The translations under genes and the position numbers were made by a program. From positions 84,250,790-84,314,789 of the forward strand of contig CM056723.1 in NCBI GenBank assembly GCA_029844215.1: a stretch of 64,000 bases of DNA, read 5' to 3'. Positions 22,137 through 33,479 of this stretch are shown here, piece after piece. Origin of the DNA: Przewalskia tangutica. Its lineage: Eukaryota > Streptophyta > Magnoliopsida > Solanales > Solanaceae. Numbering within the stretch: position 1 is the stretch's first letter; the number at the start of each line of letters is the position of its first letter. A model generated the notes under the pieces. It was not told the DNA's origin. It did no database searches and saw only the letters and a list, made by a program, of their open reading frames with translations.

Positions 22137-25100
22137 TGTTATACCCCGTATTTCCAGAGTATGTACGTGAGGGCGTACGTATTAAAATTTATGCCTTAAG
22201 GATTGGCTAGGTTCGAATTTGGGCACAAGTGCCGAAAGGAGTCGTTTTTCGACGAAACGTTTTACTAAACTTGCGAAGGGAAAATTCCGGCTATGTCATT
22301 TCTAATTTTTGCGGATTTTTCCGAGAGACGAAACATTTTGGACCAACGGGAGGGTGACAAGTGTCACCCTCACATTGGATGGAGTGGGACGGCAATTGGA
22401 CGAGAAAGGTGGCATGTAGTAGGTAGGATATTTTTGTGCAAGTTGTGTGGTAGATGGATAAGGTACACATGGTTGAAATCTAGCCCTACACTTGCCTTAC
22501 ACTTGGATGAATCTTGGCCATTGGTTGGCCATTTCTTGACCTATAAATACCCCTCTAAGTTGATGAACTTATTCATCCAAAATTGTTCCAAGTCTTGAAA
22601 TCCCCCCCCCCCCCCCTTGTTCTTGTGGTTCTCGTCCAACCCTTGGCCGAAACCCCTCCCCCTTTGTGAGCTAGCCGAGAGCCTCCCCCTCCCCCCCTTT
22701 GTGGTGTCTAGCCGTGGGGTACCCCCCCTAGCCTAGTTGTGATAGTCGAAATACACCCCCCCTTGCCTTGTTATTTTCGTATAAATACCCCCTTTTTGTG
22801 GTATAGAAATACTCTCCTAGTATTGTTATAATGTCCAAATACCTTGGCCCAAATACCTTGTAGTATTCCCAAGGTTACACTTATACAAAAGCCCAGAAAA
22901 TACTATTATACTTCCTTTAGCCACTAAACGAAACCCTAAGGAAATCTTCATTGATAGTTGAAGTAATTGAGTAGAAGTTGGTTAGAACTTCTAAGGGTTG
23001 TTTGAGCGGGTTGAGCGCACTTGAGTAGAGCTAAACCTTGCTCAGATCGACATATAAACTCGGATAATTTTGGGCTTATCGAGGTAAACACTCTTGACCT
23101 TCTATTGTAATTGGATATTACATGTTGTAGGAATATATAGTTGAAGTATACTATATATAGAACTGAACATTATAATTGCGGCAATGTCTTGCGACTTAAG
23201 CTTGAATTTAAAAAAAGAATCAATCAGTAATTACATAGGATCAGACATAAGAGACTTGTGTAGCATTCTTGTGAGTAGAATTTTACACGCCCGTTAGACG
23301 TGCAAACCCCGGTTGGCTTGGTAGCCCTCGATAGAGGAGGAGATTTACGCTGTGGGGGAGGTCTTGCCGAATTTTCTGTAGAATATTCTACATTGAGATC
23401 TAAGATGTTAATAGGCGCCTTGTGGCCTCTATAGGTTGAAATATTGCGTGTGGCGTGGTCTACTTGGCTTAAGGTGTAGCCGACGGTTTGAGGTACTTGG
23501 AGCGTTTTTGCTATTAGTCGATAATCGTCGCGAGGTATGTGAACCTCTTCCTATCTTTTCTAGCATGATATGTGTGTAACTATGTAGTACGGTAGACGAT
23601 ACGTGCTAAATGTATTTGATTGGTTTAAAACATAAAGTGTTATAACGACTTTATGTAGGTAAGGAAATGCTTTGTGGTTTTAAAAAGGTAATCGATTTGA
23701 CTTATAACCGACTTGTTGTGTAATAGTAAAGAATCTTGAAGTATTTCAAAAGAATCTGAATCATCTTTAATGAAGAGTAATACTTGGTTTTGAAAACATA
23801 AGAGTTATACTAGCTTTATGGGAAGTTAGGTATAACGTCTTAAGAGAGAATGGTTTCTTGATTTCTAGAAGTTAAGAGACTTAATCTTAAAAGATAAGAG
23901 ACTTGACTTGATATGGATGTTAGTGTGAAACCTCATTCGTGAGTAATGAGTACACAGTTGTAAAAGGAATAATGTTTCTTGATTCGAAATCGAATAAGTA
24001 TCGAACAAACCATCGCAGCGCTAATAAAGGAAAATGTAATGACTAATGAAGTATTATTAAAACCAGAGAAACCTCCATCCGCATAAGCTAAGATGAGACA
24101 AAATGAGATTACATTTTCTAGATCATGGTCGCTTAATAAGATTGATTATGAACAAGAATAACCTACTCGCTTAGGCATATGTTACTCAATTGTTTTAAAA
24201 GAGATTAAGACATTGAACTATGAAACTTTTCTAAAAAGAGATCGCGTAATTGAAATTAGGCAAATTGGAACTTTAGGGTAAAGAAAGGCATTGTGTTGTC
24301 TTAAAATGGTTTAAAACATAAAGTGTTATAACAAATTTATGGGAAGTTGGTTATAACGACTTTATGAAAACAAAAGAAGGGTTTTTATCATCGGGTTTTA
24401 ATGTGGTAACTTGACTTTAAAAAGAGAAGTGTTTTGTCTAAAAAGAAGGCATGGTATTGCCTTAATTTGGTTTTAAAAAGGATAGTATGGAAGTTGTTTT
24501 GGTTTACTTAAAAGATATAAGTCACTCTATTTTATGCTACGGGTATCGGGTGACTTTTATAAAAAGGGAATGGATCTTTAAAAAGGAATTTAACGTACGT
24601 AGTACTTTAGGATTAAAACCCGGACTTTGACATAAAATGAAAGTACCTTGAGTTGTGGATAACTTGCCTATGCTTGTTGTTGTGTAACTTGCATATGCTT
24701 GTTGTTGTGTAACCTGCCTATGCTTGTTGTGATAGCCTTTGTTATGCAAGAATTGTGTTCTATATTACCGCGTCTCTCAATGGAGGGCCGGTTGACTCGT
24801 TGAGGACTTACTTGGACGTACCGGCAGTGACGGAAAATTCCACGGGTATGCTCCTGATGATAGTGTTATTCCATGGACTAGCTCTCCATGAGGTTTCTTC
24901 GCTCGCCTTGGTACGGTGGTCGGCCAGATTTGCCCCGCCTCGTGGTCGCTCGCCTGGTACACAGTAGTTAGCCCTCGCACTTGCCCCGTTCAGTGTAGTG
25001 GCGAAGTCTCGTGATACGGCCTTGGTACCCGGTGGTCAGCCCTCGTACTTGCCCCGGTCAGCTACGTGACCGGCCTTGGTATCTGGTAGTCGGCTCTCGC

Positions 25101-25821
25101 ACTTGCCCCGTGTCAGCTTCGTGGTTTGGTTGTATTGTATTGTTATTACGGCTTTGGCATCAGGTAGGACTTGGTGTTCATGTGTACTTCGATGTTATCA
25201 TATCATAGATCGGCGGTGAGGAAGGTATTCCACGCATGATCGATGTTGTGGCGTGAGACCCATAATTATATTTGAGTAAATGACCGGAGGCGTGAGACCG
25301 ACTTGATATAAGCGTTATATGTGTATCGTAGTTTGGTTATCATACATGTCTCCCGCTTTATATAGACTATTATGATTTCATTTACTGATTTACGATTCAC
25401 ATACTGGTACTGTTATCGACCTCCTTCGGCCGCGTTCATGCCGCAGTAGAAGTACATCTGTCGATCCCCGCTTAGGATCACCTTTCGGCGTATTGGAAGC
25501 TCCGTTCCTTCGAGGCTTATCTTTGGTATGTTACCACGATGTCAGAGGTTATTGTACATTCAGGGAGATGGCGGGGCCCTGTCCCGTCATAGTTGTTGTA
25601 AAAATCTTAGAGGTCCAGAGTAATCACCGCGGGTTGTAAGGATTGTAACTGTTCAGACGTTTATATATATATGTTGAAAGGCAACTGTTTTGGTTGACCT
25701 GTTTACTTATAATATCTCTCATTTCATGTTCATGTTTCATTTCCGCTGATTTTCTCTGATGTTGTATCACTAGGGTGCCCGGGGTAAGGCACCAGTCACG
25801 GGCCCGGCTCGGGTCGTGACA
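22137..25821 (+). repeat. LTR3 of tandem array (3.69 kb)
   Basis: Ends TCGTGACA at 25821 and is followed by CCTGC, the right target duplication. The first 850 bp equal LTR1. From about 23000 it shows many small differences, typically CTG read as TCG. One quasi-palindrome half (the GGCAAGTTGGTTATAATGA stretch of LTR1) is missing after 23655. Dyad 22351-22370; TATA 22542-22549. Confidence 0.95.
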
Positions 25822-27317
25822 CCTGCGGCATGAACGCAGCCCCCCGAAGGAGGTCAGTACAACAGGTACCAAGTATGTGAAACTGAAAGATATTGTAAAT
25901 GAAATCATAGTAGTCTATATAAAACAGAAGACATATATGATAACCAATTTACGATACACAATATGTAAGCAGTCATGTCAAGTCAAGGACTCACGCCCTT
26001 AAAGTCACCACTCAAATATAACCATGGGTCTCATGCCCACAATATCAATCATGCCCGTGGAATTCCTTCCTCACTGCCGGCAGTCCATGATATAAAAGCA
26101 CCAAGGAATACATATGAACACCAGGTCCCACCTGTGTCATAATAAAACCGTACGGGGTAAGTACGAAGGCATAGCCGACTACTAAAACCCACAGTACCAA
26201 CAATGCTATAAAACTGTATCACGAGGTCTTTCTAGACCGCGCCACATGATCGAAGCCGCCACTCGCCTCGGATCAATGCGCGCGATCTAATCTCGAACTT
26301 ACCGCACTCAAGATAGGCCACCTAGCCCGCATGAGGCATTCCCGCATCGAGGGTTGCTACTCCTCGCATCGCCCCGACTCTCGTGAGTCCGCATGGCCAC
26401 ATAGACCGCATGAGGTATTCCCGCACACTAACACGGAACTCGTAGTTCCGCATAGGTCCCCGACCCGCATGAGGCATCCTCGACGGGGCAGCTTAACCCC
26501 CGGTATAACACGTCAAAAGGTGAGTGGTACAATACTAACATAACGGCTTATCGTTAAACAACATAAGCACAACAAGGGAAACCCCTTTACACAAACATCA
26601 CAAGACACTAACACATGTAGCATCCTAACATGTCTACTTATCAAACCATCTTACTACACTTTCCAGAAATCAATATAAGACTTTCATAAACAAATAAGTA
26701 AACCGTTCCTTCTATCTTCCTTAAGTCGTTATACCTAACTTCCCATAAAGCTAGTATAACACTTAAGCTTTTAAAACCAAGTATTTCTTTTCTTTCAAAA
26801 ATGGTTAATAACTCTTTTGAAATACTTCAAGATTCTTATTATTTAAAACTCAAGTCAAAAGACATCAAAGTAAAACCAAAACGATTTACATACCTTCTTT
26901 TAAAACAAAGGCACTTTTCCTTTAAAAGTCAAGTAGCAATATACTTTTTAAACCAAGTGTCTTACTCTTTTAAAAACAAGTAACCTATACCTTTAAGTCT
27001 AGTTACTTCTCCTTTCCCAAAATCAAGTTGTTTATAAGTCAAGTTATCATTTTAAATCCAATGATAAAACCATTCTTATTTTCGAAATCAAGATAACTTT
27101 ATTCTTTAAAAGGCCACACACCCATTACTCATGAGTGAGGTTTTACAACTTTTTAACCTAATTCAAGTCCTTAATATTTCATAACAAGTCACTTAACTTT
27201 GGAATCAAGTCAAGGACACAAAAGGAAAGTCAAATTCCTTTAAACACACGTGCGTCTACCGCACTAAATATATTTCACAAATATCATGCTAGAAAGGATA
27301 GGAAGAGGTTCACATAC
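25822..27317 (-). repeat. 3' LTR of element D, segment 2
   Basis: Begins with the CCTGC duplication and continues the D LTR seen at 9938-10336. It matches 35447-36920 closely. It contains GCATGAGGTATTCCCGCA-type repeats (26320-26480) and quasi-palindrome halves (26730-26765), and breaks off at CATAC where a solo LTR sits. Confidence 0.93.
26320..26480 (-). repeat. repeat block in LTR of D
   Basis: Variants of CCGCATGAGGCATTCCCGCA alternate with AACTCGTAGTTCCGCATAGG. The other LTR of D has the same block at 35930-36100, and related words occur in the E LTRs at 49950-50170. Confidence 0.75.
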
Positions 27318-27959
27318 TGTCACGACCCGAACCCGGGCCCGTGACTGGTGGCTTACCCCGGGCACCCTAGTGACACATCATCAGAGAAAATCAGCGGAAA
27401 TAAAAATACTCATGAAAGAAAACAGTGAAATAAGAAAGCAGGCTAACCCAACGGTTACCTTTTTGTACATAAATTAAAACTTGAGCGCATATCCCTTACA
27501 AACTCGCCCACAACAAATACATGCACTTAAGAATTTTTGAAATCATAATGACGGACAGGCCCCGCCATGCCCTGAATATACAAAGCCTACTACTTGTGGA
27601 ACTGCATCACGTGAGAAGCTTCCGAGATATGGAGCTTTCCGAGAACCGAAGCGATCCTAAGAGAGTGGATCGCCAGTTATGTACCTCAACTCGCAGATGA
27701 ACGCAGCCCCGAGGAGGTCGACAACAGTACCAAGTATGTGAAATCAGAAATATCAGAAATGAAATCATAATAGTCTATATAAAGCAGAGACATGTATGAT
27801 AACCAAACTACAAGACACAACATATAAGCGGTCATGTCAAGTCGTGGACACGTGCGTGAACTCATCACTCAAATACAACCCGAGTTTAACCCGCACAATG
27901 GCCACATGACCCAAGATCTCACTCGGAATAAGCATGGTCATGGAACCATCCTAGTGGCC

Positions 27960-28200
27960 CATACCCGTGGACCATCCAGCGTCGGTATGCCCAAAGGAGT
28001 CAACAAGATAACAATCCTCGTGGAAGATACCCGGCCACCCAACGCGTCGGTATGTCCAAACAACTAACCAGATAATACTCATCATGGACGCATACCCGTG
28101 GGCTACCCAACGTGTCGATGTCCATCAATCAACCACAAGATAATACTCACCGGAAGCATACCCGGGCTACCCAACGTGTCGATGTCCACCAACCAACCAG
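27960..28200 (-). repeat. tandem block, four units of 63-69 bp
   Basis: GTCG within CCAACGTGTCGATGTCC or similar recurs at about 27981, 28046, 28115 and 28178. Reverse-complemented, a unit aligns with the 70-bp unit of element 0 (GACACGATGCGTAGCGCACGG), so the two arrays share ancestry. Confidence 0.8.
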
Positions 28201-29664
28201 ATAGCCGCCTCCAACGAGACGCCAGAGCACGTAACCAAACACTTGCACAACAATGCTATCACAACAAGCGAGGCCGCCATACACAACTCAAGGTACTATA
28301 ATCACTTCTTAACACAACATCAAGTATACCATTTAAAACCCGAGTATTTAACCCCTTAAAGATCAAAGTACTCCTACCCTTTTTATAAACAAGTCACTTA
28401 TGTTTTTCATCACAAGGAGTTCAATATTTGAAAACGAGTTACTTCCCTTTTTCCAAAAAAAATCAAGTTACCATTTTAAATCTAATAATGAATCCATTTC
28501 TTTATTTTCCATAAAGTCTCTTTTCTATTAGAAAACTAGTTCCTTACTTTGAAACTTTTAGGAAAATCAGAACTTGATTTCAATAATTCTCATTAGAGCA
28601 ACTATGATCTAGGAAATGTAATGTCATTTTGTCTTATCTTAGCTTCTATGCAGATGGAGGTTTCTACTGGTTTTAATATGATTAATTGTCATTACTTCTT
28701 TCCTTTATCGACGCTGCATTGGCTTGTTCGATCCTTATTCCCATTTCCGAAATTTGTAACGTTATTCTTTTAAAAACCAAGTATTCATTTCTCACGAATT
28801 AGGTTTTATACTTTTCAACGCCATTTAAGTCAAATCACTTGTCCTTTGAAATCAACAAAACATTCTTTTACTTACATAAAGTGGTTATAACCAACTTCCC
28901 ATAAAGCCGTTATAACACTTTATGTTTTAACCCAACCAATTACAACTATAAGCCCTTATGAGATCAAGAGGGCTTATTCTTTAACAACCAAGCACTTATT
29001 ACTAACGAATAAGATTTTCCTACTCTTTTCTTCAAACAATCAAGACTTACACTTCATATCAAGTCAAGGCACAAAAAGGGAAATTTAATTCCTTTAACAC
29101 ACGCAAGGTCTACCGCACTATATATTTCACAAATAGTCATGCTGAAGAGGATAGGAAGAATCACATACCTCGCGACGATTGTCGACAATAAGCAAAATGC
29201 TCCACCGTATTGTCGCCCTTAAGTAGAATATGCTACCGTAGTACTTCAATCCTATAAGGGTCATGAAACGTCTATCAAACTCTAGCTTCGAACGTAGAAT
29301 AACTAAGTGCAAAGTCCCTAGATTCTACGGTAATTTGGACGGCACTTCCTTTGTTCTTACTTACTATGCTACCTTTGTTAAGGTCGAATTCAATAACAAA
29401 CGCCCCACAATAATACAAAATAACCCAATACTTCCCATGCCATACTTGGCCAACCATAAACCAATTCTTAATCCCTTTCAATTCTTTCCAATCCAAGTTC
29501 TTAGGCCTAACATGATATCTAGCCCTAGACATCTTTAGCAATTACAATCTTCCTTTACAACATGCGACGTCCCAATTAGAAAACCAATTGAAGTTACAAT
29601 CTTAAGGCTAACATGCCCATTTCAGTTTTTAACAAGACAACAAGATCCAAATCTATACAATATA

Positions 29665-29790
29665 AAACAGCCTCAGGCTCAACTCTATACTACTACAATA
29701 TAACAGCCTTAGGCTCAACTCTAAACTACTAAAATAAAACAGCCTCAGGCTCACATCTATACTACTAAAATAAAACAAATTTTTAGCTCA
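29665..29790 (-). repeat. three to four copies of a ~45-bp repeat
   Basis: AAAACAGCCTCAGGCTCA followed by ACTCTATACTACTA recurs near 29665, 29703, 29735 and, more weakly, 29772. It lies upstream of the U3 dyad in element orientation and is confined to this solo LTR in the window. Confidence 0.75.
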
Positions 29791-30571
29791 TAACCAAGAG
29801 AAAGTGGAAACTTTTACCTTAAGGAATAGCCCACAAAAGCCCCTTTTTCTTCCACCTCTTTCCGTCAAAATCGCCCACCAGCGTTACCCACAAGTTTACC
29901 CACACTTTTTCTTCTTGCCGCCGCTCCAACAATCTCCTCTAAAGCTAGGTTTTCTTCCAAAAACTAGAGAGAAGGGAGAGGGTTTTTCTTAGGAGGGTTT
30001 GGAAATGAAATGAAATGGAATGGCCAAGTCTTCCAAGACTTGGCCCTAAAATAGGACCACTTACTGATAAAAAGGATGGGAGGGACACTTGTCACCCTCC
30101 CATAGGTTATAAACGAATTATCCCTGCTTTTTCGTCACTTCATCGCAAGAAATTCCGCCTCTCAGCCGCGCTTCCACTTCCAAAAATGTTCCAAAGATTC
30201 CGGCGCTGCCTCGCATTCCGGCCGCGCTGAAACCCCGCGACCCAGAACAACCGCGCCATGCCCTCAGATTCCGGTGCCGCGCGCTGTACTTCAACCAAAA
30301 CCGCCGCCGCCACGCGCACCAAACTTGAAACTTCCATAACTTTTGACTCCGATGTCCTATCGACGAACGGTTTGTTGCGTTGGGATCTAGATTTAACGAA
30401 CTACACATTAGGCCTTTTAAACACCTCGAAATTCTTAACAACTGGGGTACAACACTCCAAGGTAAACTCAAAATCCGTCCAACACATGTTGTCAACTTAT
30501 CTATCAACTTTTCACATCTTAATTTCCTTGGTATGTTCTTATCTAACTCCTTGAATTTACGGGGTGTAACA

Positions 30572-31949
30572 CATACCTCGCGACGATTATCGACAATTAG
30601 CAAAACGCTCCAAAGTACTCTAACCTTGCTCGCCTTTTCCACCCTTCAAGTAGAATACGCTACTCGTAGCACTTCAACCTATAAAGGCCACAAAACGTCT
30701 ATCAACCTCTAGATCTCTTCGTAGAATAATTCTGGATACAAGATTCCTTATTCTACGGACAATTCGGCAAAGACCTCCCGCACTCCACATAAATCTCCTC
30801 CTCTAACGAGGCCTGCTACCAAACCAACAATCCCAGGGGGGGTTACACGTTTAACCGGACGTGTACAATTCTACTCCACAATAATACTACAAGTCTACTG
30901 TAAATATAGTCCTATGTAAATACAGTTCAATTATTTATAATCATCCTTCCAATATATCTTATACTCAATTCTAAACTACTACAACATGTAATCTCCAATT
31001 ACAATAGGGGGACAAAGATAATTACCTCAATAAGCCCAAAATTATCCAAGATATAAGTCGATCCTGAGCAACGTTTAGCTCCACTTACTTACGCTCCAAC
31101 CCGCTCCAAGAAACCCTTAGAAGTTTCTAAACAACTTCTCTTAACACTTCATCTAAGCTATGAAGATTTTTCTAGGGCTTCATTTTTCGACTAAAGGAAT
31201 AAAGTAGAATTTCCGGGCTCCTAGTATTGAAATAACTTGGAATACAACTAGGGATACTAGGCTAAGGTTTTTGGGATTTTTCAGTAATACTTAAAGTATT
31301 TATCTACACCAAGAGGGAGGGGGGACGAGAACAAGGCTAAAGGGAGGAAGCGGAATTTTTTGCCTTGGAAACTTTCTAATGTGGATGAAATAAAGTCTTG
31401 CACACAAGGGGTATTTATAGGGAAATCAATGGCCAAGATCTAGGCAAGTGGATGGTGAGGATGGGGTACATGTGTGTGGGTAGTTGGCCAACCATTTGGC
31501 TACCACAAAAATGGGACAAGTGGCCACCACAAAAATGGGCCACTTGTCCACCAAAAAAACGTCCCACTTGTCCTTCTCCAATTCGGCCAACATGGCCACA
31601 CGGGGGTGACACGTGTCGCCCCCCCTACTCGTCCAAAATATTTCATCTTCCGAAAATATCCGTAATGCCAAAAAAAAATCCTAAAATAAAGTCGGCCCCA
31701 CAAAACCGTAAATTCTCCCGTGGGCCCCACGTGACCAATTTCGGAAAATAAAATTCCATAATTCTCAAATATTCCAAAAAGTCCGAATACCAAATCTGGG
31801 AATCCAATTCCCATTAACGAACATTTTTCCTTCTCAAAATTCGGAAACTTTTCCGTCGAAAAATCACATATTTCTCCCTTTCCAATTTTAATGTCGTATT
31901 TACGTACGTACGTCCTCATATACATACTCTGGAACTACGGGGTGTAAAA
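30572..31949 (-). repeat. 3' LTR of element D, segment 3
   Basis: Completes the D LTR after the CATAC duplication and matches 36918-38271. The LTR start, normally TGTTACACC on the minus strand, reads TTTTACACC here (31949), a one-base change. U3 dyad at 31603-31622 with a CACGTG core; TATA box on the minus strand at 31412-31419. Confidence 0.93.
31603..31622 (-). promoter_or_regulatory. U3 dyad of D 3' LTR with G-box core
   Basis: GGGGTGACACGTGTCGCCCC, a near-perfect palindrome with CACGTG at the centre. The same site is in the 5' LTR of D (about 37926-37945) and in the LTR of G (62257-62274). CACGTG is the classic plant bZIP/bHLH G-box; binding here is inferred. Confidence 0.65.
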
Positions 31950-31962
31950 TTCTTCCCCCCTT
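31950..31962 (-). other. polypurine tract of D
   Basis: The minus strand reads AAGGGGGGAAGAA beside the LTR start. CCCTTAGAAACATT is duplicated just to the right (about 31957-31991), giving a second partial tract. Confidence 0.75.
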
Positions 31963-32279
31963 AGAAACATTTTTTCCCCCTTAGAAACATTCGTCCCGAA
32001 TGTTCCTTCTAAGCCTCTAATCATACAAGCGCCGGTATAGTCTTCACTACTAAACTTACAAAACCAATTATGCCACACATGGCCATAATATAACATACGC
32101 GCAAAACTAAATCCAAGCCAACGAGGAATCACCTCTAACGTGTATAACAACACAAAAACTTCCACCCATGGTCCAAAGGATACTTTCTTCACATCTATAC
32201 TTATAAAAAGGACACTTCACATCTTCGCCTTTTTCTTACTGTCGCACTCCTCGCACACTCGAACTCTTCCTCAAATACT

Positions 32280-33145
32280 TACCACATTTGCCATTGCTTG
32301 CCAAAATCTCGGGGTTACTATCTCTAACTTGGTCATCATTAACAGGGAACACTCAGGTGGATCTCCGATTACTCTTCTGAAACATAGCAACATGGAATAC
32401 CGGACGTACTGCCTCCTAAGTCGGACGGCAGTGCTAACTTATAGGCAACCTGGCCTATTCTACTATGATATGAAAATGCCCAAAGTACCTCAGGCTATGT
32501 TTCCCCTTCTTTCCAAATTTCGTCACACCCTTCCGGGGTGGTACCTTCAAGAAGACCCACCGTCAACCTGAACTCCAAGTGTCGACGCCGATCGTCCGCA
32601 CGACTTCTGTTGACTCTGAGCTGCTAATAACTTCTTCTGGATAAGCTTCACCTTATCCACATCCTGCTGAAACAAGTAGGGACCAAACTATCTGAACCTT
32701 GCCGACATCGAACCAATCGACCGGCAACCTACACTTCCGCCCATACAAGGATTCATAAGGCACCATCCGAATACTGAAATGGTAGCTAGTATAATACTCA
32801 CTCAACAAGAGGCAAATAATCCTCACAGCTACCCCTGAAATCAAAACACCGGCCCGTAACCTATCCTCAAATGTCTGGATAAAATGCGCTGTTCGTCCGT
32901 CGGCCCGAGGGTGAATGCAATACTGAGACTCACCTGAGTTCCTAACCCCGCCTGGTAAAACCTCCCGAAAAAGAAATAGCCATAAACTGGGCTCCACTGC
33001 CTGCCATAAAAATAAAAGTAGGAACCTCGTGCAGCCTTACAACCTTCGATATACAATATCTCACATAACCTCCGCCGAGTAAATAAGTCGACTAAAAGAC
33101 AAGATGGGCTGACCCCATCGGCCCTACTACTGGTCGAACGCATTC
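32280..33145 (-). pseudogene. integrase C-terminal remnant of element D
   Basis: A minus-strand frame around 32700-32820 reads YHFSIRMVPYESLYGRKC followed by RLPVDWFDVGKVQ, the conserved end of the gypsy integrase core (usual form PFEALYGRRCRSP). Upstream, scraps near 32880-32945 resemble the FHPQTDGQSER segment, and downstream, near 32340-32400, a VFHVAMF-like scrap matches the post-integrase HPVFHVSM motif. The catalytic DDE residues cannot be placed. Stops and shifts break the frame throughout. Its persistence without protease or RT suggests it is carried as a relic. Confidence 0.8.
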
Positions 33146-33479
33146 ACAAACTCGTACGATGGTTACCTAAACTTGGGCTTAACACCCTCGTGACCCTATC
33201 ATCTAGCGGGACCACCTCAAACTGACCCCACCACATTCCGGGCTGCGGGTTGACTCGCGAAATGGTCTCAACCCGACCCACTTCGTACTAAACTCTTGTT
33301 CCCCGATCCAGAACAATCTTACCAGTTCACGTCATGAAAGCTACTACTTCCATCTCACACTACCCATGGATTTATCACAACTTATACCATGCTAACCAAA
33401 CATAGCACTCCACATGTATCTACCATAACGACCTAAACAAGTCTCTTAAGGCTGAAGATCTCCCTGTAACTACTGCCTC

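Larger units (their letters stand above)
10337..25821 (+). mobile_element. tandem gag-only retrotransposon array, LTR-int-LTR-int-LTR (15.5 kb)
   Basis: Three 3.7-kb LTRs and two 2.2-kb internal regions lie head to tail in one orientation, and only the outermost ends carry the CCTGC duplication. Each internal region has primer site, leader hairpin, gag and purine tract but no protease, reverse transcriptase or integrase. Known families of this design are called TR-GAG elements; they need enzymes from an autonomous relative. The arrangement fits unequal crossover between the 5' LTR of one chromatid and the 3' LTR of its sister, the reciprocal of solo-LTR formation. A mis-assembled repeat is the main alternative. 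Confidence 0.9.
27318..30571 (-). repeat. solo LTR inside D (3.25 kb)
   Basis: On the minus strand it starts TGTTACACCCCG and ends TCGTGACA, with CATAC at 27313-27317 and 30572-30576. There is no primer site or purine tract on either side, so the internal region and one LTR were lost by LTR-LTR recombination. It contains a roughly 65-70-bp tandem block (27960-28200), an AAATAAAACAGCCTCAGGCTC triplication (about 29660-29790) and a U3 dyad (30081-30098). Confidence 0.95.

Noticed and set aside
10337..25821. Interpretation as two separate neighbouring insertions.
   Set aside because: Only one CCTGC pair is present, at the outer edges, and the middle LTR is bordered by a purine tract and a primer site with no duplication.
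31398..31751. Frames with repeated KWPPQKW / KMGHLSTKK-like words, also at 37720-38033.
   Set aside because: They come from an ACCACAAAAATGGGCCACTTGTCC-type micro-repeat in the U3 of D; all three frames are equally open, as expected for a short simple repeat.
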